From contig NZ_QPIP01000053.1 of assembly GCF_003344345.1 (NCBI RefSeq), forward strand, positions 1 to 11,606: a stretch of 11,606 nucleotides of DNA, in the 5' to 3' direction. The notes below the pieces were generated by a model, which was not told the origin of the DNA, made no database searches, and was given only the letters and a program-made list of their open reading frames with translations. The position numbers and the translations under genes were made by a program. This document shows positions 8,331-11,606 of this stretch, piece after piece; position 1 is the stretch's first letter; each line of letters starts with the position of its first letter. This DNA is from Wolbachia endosymbiont of Cylisticus convexus. GTDB taxonomy: Bacteria; Pseudomonadota; Alphaproteobacteria; Rickettsiales; Anaplasmataceae.

Positions 8331-8510
8331 AACTATAATGATGGAGAGCCTATATTCCAGACTCGTGAAGAGGCATCGAATTATCCTCCGCAAAAGAAAG
8401 ACATAAACTCAAACTCTGTGAGAGGAAACTATAATGATGGAGAGCCTATATTTCAGACCGTTCAAGAAGCATGGAACTATCATCGGCAAAAGAAAGGCAT
8501 AGACTCAAAC
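8331..8510 (+). repeat. Two 84-bp repeat units encoding YNDGEPIFQT
   Basis: Units at 8331-8414 and 8427-8510 are separated by 12 bp. Both encode NYNDGEPIFQT, then NY, QKK and SN at matching positions. Each carries the EPI core with Phe where the upstream motifs have Tyr. DNA similarity is high, so the duplication is fairly recent. Confidence 0.85.
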
Positions 8511-8688
8511 CCTGTAAGCAAAAAACCACTTGCACCACCAGTACCTCCTAAAAATTATACGGAAAAAGTTACACAAAATAGAAATAATAATATTATTGAA
8601 AGAGGAGGTCGAAGATTCGTATAATTTCTTGCATATCCGGTTCATGGCACATTGTTTCAACTTACACTTCTTTAATCACTGTGCTAAA

Positions 8689-8718
8689 TTATATTGTAAA
8701 GCAGCCAAATCAATATAA
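8689..8718. terminator. Weak hairpin between convergent genes
   Basis: TTATATTG (8689-8696) and CAATATAA (8711-8718) form an 8-bp AT-rich stem with a 14-nt loop in the 103-bp gap between two genes that converge. It could act as a bidirectional terminator, but there is no GC-rich stem or U-tract. Confidence 0.25.
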
Positions 8719-8727
8719 CAGAATGCG

Positions 8728-9999
8728 CTAAGCTTTAAGCATAGAAACCACTTTATCGTAACTTGGCAATGATTTAATTTCTCCAATTGCAGCTAGAGTG
8801 GTTTTTTCATGCTGAGATAACAATTCTTTTGCTGCTTTTTTTACGTTAGCAGTGGTAACTGCACTAATTTTTTCTATTAATTCATTTTTACTGATGTATT
8901 TATTATAGTGACCGTAGTAGTATCCTAACGTTTCAGCACGTGAGCTAACACTTTCGCGTGACATTAAAATTTGGGATTTTACTCGTTCTTTTACTCTATT
9001 TACTTCTTCTTCCTTCAGATCATCCGTGGACAATTTCTTTAGTTCTGTCGTTATGGATTTTAAAAGCTTATCTAGATTACTACTATCTGTACCAGCAAAA
9101 ATGGAAAGCATTCCCGTATCAGCATAGCTAGAGTTGAATGAGTAAATGGAGTAAGCAAGCCCCTGCTTTTCTCTTACTTCCTGAAACAGGCGTGATGACA
9201 TGCCACTTCCTAGTATAGAATCAAGCACTTTAAATGTATGATATTTATTATCATCACGAGAAACGCTAGGTAGCCCAATTAATAAATGTACTTGATCTAA
9301 TTTACGATGCTCTAGATATTCGCCACCGGTATAACTTGCATTCTGGCTTTTTTTTAGCTCTTTTGAATGAATCTTTGAGAGAAAGTCTCTGATTAATTGA
9401 ACAACTTCCTCATGCTCAACATTTCCTGCAACAGCAAATATAATATTTTCACCAAAGTAATGCTGATTTATGTAGTTATCTAGATTCGCTCGAGTAAAAG
9501 ATTTGACAGTATCTTGCGTACCCAAGATTGACCTACCAAATGGTTGATCTTTATAAGCTGCTTCAAAATATTTATCGAAAATGATATCACTCGGTGAATC
9601 ATTGGTTTGAAAAATCTCTTGTATTACAACACCCTTTTCACGTTCCAATTCATCTTCTGGAAATATAGAATTTATTAATATATCTATTAATATATCTATC
9701 CCAGTTTTGATATCCTTTTTGAGAACCTTCGCATAGTAACTGGTGCTTTCCCTACCGGTGCAGGCATTAAAAGCTCCACCTATGTCGTCAAAAGCTTTCG
9801 CAATTTCAAATGCAGTTCTCGTTTTCGTTCCTTTGAAAGCCATGTGCTCTAAGAAATGAGATATTCCATTTTGCTTTGCACTTTCAGCTCTACTGCCAAC
9901 ACCAACCCGTATATTTAAAGCTACGGAATCAACGTCATGCACTCGCTCAGTTATTACGCGCAGACCGTTATCTAGTTTTGTTACCTGTGGAACGTTCAT
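8728..9999 (-). CDS. M16-family zinc metallopeptidase (processing-protease-like)
   Basis: This is a 423-residue single-unit pitrilysin/MPP-beta-type peptidase, the size typical for bacterial M16B proteins. The inverted zinc motif HFLEH gives ligands H48 and H52 and catalytic E51; the third ligand E128 sits 76 residues after H52, the classic spacing. The C-terminal half has the GSGMSSRLFQEVREK segment with the R276...Y283 pair used in substrate binding. The N-terminus NGLRVITE is typical and there is no signal peptide, so it probably acts in the cytoplasm or is exported by an unknown route. The natural substrate is unknown. ATG at 9999 is one base after the sodB stop, with only a weak AAAGAA upstream, so it is probably translated by coupling from sodB. 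The family is certain; the precise role is not. Confidence 0.95.
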   Translation of the reverse strand: MNVPQVTKLDNGLRVITERVHDVDSVALNIRVGVGSRAESAKQNGISHFLEHMAFKGTKTRTAFEIAKAFDDIGGAFNACTGRESTSYYAKVLKKDIKTGIDILIDILINSIFPEDELEREKGVVIQEIFQTNDSPSDIIFDKYFEAAYKDQPFGRSILGTQDTVKSFTRANLDNYINQHYFGENIIFAVAGNVEHEEVVQLIRDFLSKIHSKELKKSQNASYTGGEYLEHRKLDQVHLLIGLPSVSRDDNKYHTFKVLDSILGSGMSSRLFQEVREKQGLAYSIYSFNSSYADTGMLSIFAGTDSSNLDKLLKSITTELKKLSTDDLKEEEVNRVKERVKSQILMSRESVSSRAETLGYYYGHYNKYISKNELIEKISAVTTANVKKAAKELLSQHEKTTLAAIGEIKSLPSYDKVVSMLKA

Positions 10000-10000
10000 C

Positions 10001-10609
10001 TTATATATTCTTTGTTAAATTCTCTTCTGCAAAATCCCAATTGATCAAATGATCAAGAAAAACTTTTATGTAGTCAATTCTGCGATTTTGACAATCTAAA
10101 TAGTATGCATGCTCCCACACATCCATAGTAAGCAGTGGTACCTGATCATAAATTAGCGGCAAATCCGCATTTGGAGTTTTAGTAATTTTGAGCTTTCCTT
10201 TTTCAAGCACTAACCATACCCATCCACTACCAAATTGGCCTATTCCACAATTTGAAAATTCTTCACAAAATTTATCAAAGCCACCAATATCGTCCTGAAC
10301 TTTTTTTGCTAGAAGACCATCATCTTTAGGCTTACCACCACCGTCCTTCTTCATTGAATTCCAATAAAAAGTGTGATTCCAAACTTGTGCTGCGTTGTTA
10401 AATATAGGAACTTTGTCACTATGGCTATGAACTTTCGTTACTAATTCCTCAATTCCCATATGTTGATGGTCAGTATTTTTAACCAGCTCGTTAAGCTTAT
10501 TTAAATACCCCTTATGGTGCTTGTCATAATGAAAATTCAATGTATTTGCAGATATATAAGGCTCTAAAGCTGCTTTATCATATGGCAACTCAGGTAAAGT
10601 AAAACTCAT
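10001..10609 (-). CDS. sodB: Superoxide dismutase, Fe type
   Basis: It converts superoxide to oxygen and hydrogen peroxide in the cytoplasm. At 202 residues the length is normal. Metal ligands are H27 (NFHYDKHHKGY), H79 (AAQVWNHTFYWN), D163 and H167 (DVWEHAYYLD). Q75 in AAQVWNH, the Gln that replaces the Mn-type residue, and FGSGWVWLV point to the iron enzyme. An upstream in-frame ATG at 10660 would add 17 residues, but ATG at 10609 has AAGAGG 6 bases before it and begins the conserved MSFTLPELPYD, so I choose 10609. It heads an operon with the M16 peptidase. A candidate promoter (TTGCGC, 17 bases, TACCAT) lies about 20-50 bases upstream but is weak. Confidence 0.96.
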   Translation of the reverse strand: MSFTLPELPYDKAALEPYISANTLNFHYDKHHKGYLNKLNELVKNTDHQHMGIEELVTKVHSHSDKVPIFNNAAQVWNHTFYWNSMKKDGGGKPKDDGLLAKKVQDDIGGFDKFCEEFSNCGIGQFGSGWVWLVLEKGKLKITKTPNADLPLIYDQVPLLTMDVWEHAYYLDCQNRRIDYIKVFLDHLINWDFAEENLTKNI

Positions 10610-10671
10610 GCTGACCTCTTTATTTCCGATGGTATGGTAATATGTGCTTTTGCGCAACACATAATTTAGTA

Positions 10672-10732
10672 TTGCAGTTATTCTAAAATAAGTTATACTA
10701 ATGAGGTAATTATATTTTTATTTTTAGAGGAG
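10672..10732 (+). promoter_or_regulatory. Promoter and ribosome-binding site of a truncated plus-strand gene
   Basis: The elements are a TTGCAG -35 (10672-10677), a 16-base spacer, a TATACT -10 (10694-10699; 5 of 6 to consensus) and then AGAGGAG (10726-10732), which lies 4 bases before ATG at 10737. The set is well ordered although the gene it served is gone. It is divergent to sodB, sharing the same intergenic stretch. Confidence 0.5.
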
Positions 10733-10736
10733 TAAT

Positions 10737-10796
10737 ATGTCAAGTTTATGAAGCACCCCTACCAAAAGCGTTGTAGGTAACGAAGTTGTTTGGTAG
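10737..10796 (+). pseudogene. Truncated start of an unknown gene, broken by group II intron material
   Basis: ATG at 10737 follows a strong ribosome-binding site. The frame reads MSSL, a TGA stop, then STPTKSVVGNEVVW and TAG. The protein-like stretch ends where intron sequence on the opposite strand begins (about 10797). I infer a gene whose 5' end survives, with both a point nonsense change and an insertion. The remainder would lie beyond the right edge if it still exists. The region also folds as CTACCAAA (10759-10766) against TTTGGTAG (10789-10796), an 8-bp perfect stem. The product cannot be named from 19 codons. Confidence 0.45.
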
Positions 10797-10863
10797 AAGT
10801 TATAGTCCTAATTCTCCCGGTCGAGTTTTATTCCTATAACTTTCCCACAAGAACCGTGCATGC
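10797..10863 (-). mobile_element. 3' end of an outer group II intron (half domain V plus domain VI)
   Basis: Minus-strand sequence from 10863 begins GCATGCACGGTTCTTGTGGG, which matches the 3' half of a domain V and the joint to domain VI. It is followed by a domain VI-like hairpin with 9-bp arms AAGTTATAG/CTATAACTT (10834-10842 and 10797-10805), ending at CTAC. The matching 5' half of domain V (GAGCCGTG-like) is absent here. Its place is taken by the 3' end of another intron. The fold was judged by eye. Confidence 0.5.
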
Positions 10864-10919
10864 GTAGAGTGAGCAGCCAGCGAGTTACTTGTTAAGTACT
10901 TTTCCAACAACCCCTCTCC

Positions 10920-10954
10920 GAACCACGCATAATCGTTTCCGTATCACGTGGCTC
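10920..10954 (-). other. Group II intron domain V
   Basis: The 35-nt hairpin has outer arms GAGCCACG and CGTGGTTC, keeping the AGC catalytic triad, an apical GAAA loop, a two-base bulge (TG) on the 3' side and a short second helix. This matches the domain V consensus apart from one extra bulged A in the 5' strand. It sits 10 bases after the stop of the HNH fragment, the usual place. Confidence 0.75.
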
Positions 10955-10963
10955 TCCAATAAT

Positions 10964-11606
10964 CTAACGTTTTAAGGAGTCACCATCATATTTTCCATAT
11001 TGGATTTTCTTATGGCATTCATGACAAACAACAAGAGTCTTCCTCTGTCGTTCAATCATTCTCTTTTTCCATTTCGGTAGCTCAGTATTACGTTTACCTA
11101 GCAAATCAGCAAGTTTACGTACGTGATGTACTTCAATCTGCTCTTGTGATTTACATAAGTTTGTGCCAATAGTCTTTGCTCTATTTCACTACGCTTATTC
11201 CATATTGGTATAAGGTTATCACTTATGCTTACCCATTTATTTCATTTTAGTGATACAGCACCAAAGTGTGTAATTAATGGTATCTTTGATGGTAAACGAT
11301 CTACTCTGATTTGGATGACTTTTCGTTTTTCACCTTCATCGTTTTCAATCATCGCACCAAATTTTCTATAAATTTTCCTGCAAGTTGTTTTGTATTTAGA
11401 TGCTAAAGTCTTTACTAATGATACTTCCATCACATACTTCAAATAACTTAGTGTGTGAAGGTTGTAGGCCATTTTGTAATATTGTACAATTCCTCGATAT
11501 TCAGTTTGATACTGAGCAACAATACTGTAAGCTGTATCAAATATACGTTGAGGTAAATGTATAGGCTTTCCACAACGCATACACTTTTTCTGCTTTATAT
11601 GATGTG
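10964..11606 (-). pseudogene. Group II intron maturase/HNH endonuclease, C-terminal part, broken
   Basis: The frame is open to the right edge (reading KQKKCMRCGKPIH before the first ATG at 11580), so 11580 is not the true start. Next is the maturase X domain: YQTEYRGIVQYYKMAYN, then LKYVMEVSLVKTLASKYK. A TGA at 11242-11244 interrupts it. The same frame continues (IPIWNKRSEIEQRLLAQT) until a frameshift near 11160. The following frame gives an HNH nuclease domain (CKSQEQIEVHHVRKLADLLG, WKKRMIERQRKTLVVCHECH), ending at TAG 10964-10966. The second Cys of the usual first zinc pair appears lost. Intact, this protein would help splicing and cut the target strand for retrohoming; here it is inactive. 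The reverse-transcriptase domain is outside the window. Confidence 0.85.

Larger units (their letters stand above)
6966..8624 (+). pseudogene. HAD-like domain plus EPIYxN/polyproline effector candidate, two frame breaks
   Basis: ATG at 6966 follows a good ribosome-binding site (AGAGGTG, 6954-6960). With two one-base repairs the protein is about 552 residues. Residues 1-200 look like a HAD-superfamily hydrolase: motif I FDFDNTIT (D12, D14), motif II around S81/T83 (NIASYTG), a Lys near 123-126 and motif IV MLVDDD (about 157-161). Then come EPIYEN, EPIYQN and EPIYQN (about residues 226, 236 and 256), PPLPPKK, a helical region with a short hydrophobic patch (FKAIKAFFQECIQEVINAI), two EPIFQT repeats and PPVPPK near the C-terminus. 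pYxN is the Grb2-type SH2 ligand form and PxxPxK the class II SH3 form, so a host-signalling effector is inferred. Frame breaks lie in A-runs at 7348-7370 and 7780-7785. I know no named family with this architecture. Confidence 0.8.
10864..11606 (-). mobile_element. Group II intron, 3' part, runs off right edge
   Basis: Read on the minus strand from the right edge it contains a maturase/HNH reading frame, then a domain V, then a domain VI-like segment (GGGGTTGTTGG...AACAAGTAAC) ending near CTCTAC at 10864. The 5' intron domains and the reverse-transcriptase core lie outside the window. The encoded protein is broken, so splicing and mobility would need help from another copy. Confidence 0.7.

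Noticed and set aside
10610..10660. 17-residue N-terminal extension of sodB from an upstream ATG
   Set aside because: The extension resembles no superoxide dismutase. ATG at 10609 has a clear AAGAGG site and starts the conserved N-terminus.

Overview
The window looks like a piece of an obligate intracellular Rickettsiales genome, most probably Wolbachia. The evidence is AT-rich DNA, Rickettsiales-type housekeeping genes (nuoE, tgt, sodB with an M16 protease), a class A RNase P RNA, decayed IS4-family and group II intron copies, and proteins with host-like features (a mucin-like membrane protein and an EPIY/SH3-ligand protein). The assignment rests on recognised protein families and gene style. 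No database search was possible.

Layout. 1-1334 (minus): a decayed Tn5-like IS4-family transposase running off the left edge, split by a 209-bp element with near-perfect 20-bp terminal inverted repeats and a 9-bp target duplication. 1487-1834 (minus): rnpB. 1916-4231 (minus): a 771-residue protein with a beta-rich N-terminal part, a long Thr/Ser/Pro stalk, one transmembrane helix and a Ser-rich acidic tail. 4232-5107: about 0.9 kb without a clear gene, holding a promoter for the 771-residue gene, an 86-codon open stretch lacking a start codon, a small degenerate tandem repeat and a nuoE promoter. 5108-6822 (plus): nuoE and tgt, directly abutting; tgt is frameshifted in an A-run. 6966-8624 (plus): a HAD-phosphatase-like domain joined to EPIYxN motifs, PxxPxK SH3-type ligands and an 84-bp repeat carrying EPIFQT; the frame breaks twice, at A-runs. 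8728-10609 (minus): sodB followed 1 base later by an M16 zinc protease. 10737-10796 (plus): promoter, ribosome-binding site and first codons of a gene that is then cut off. 10797-11606 (minus): group II intron material, apparently the 3' end of one intron with a second intron inserted into its domain V; the inner intron carries a decayed maturase/HNH open reading frame and runs off the right edge.

How it fits together. The core genes serve respiration (NuoE in complex I), tRNA modification (Tgt), tRNA maturation (RNase P), superoxide defence (SodB) and protein processing (M16). Between them sit two candidate host-interaction proteins. The 6966-8624 protein combines potential tyrosine-phosphorylation sites of pYxN type with polyproline ligands, as would suit a type IV secreted effector acting on host signalling. 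The 1916-4231 protein resembles a type I membrane mucin without a recognisable signal peptide. Three frame breaks, all in runs of A, affect tgt and the effector candidate; they may be real decay, transcript slippage sites, or sequencing error.
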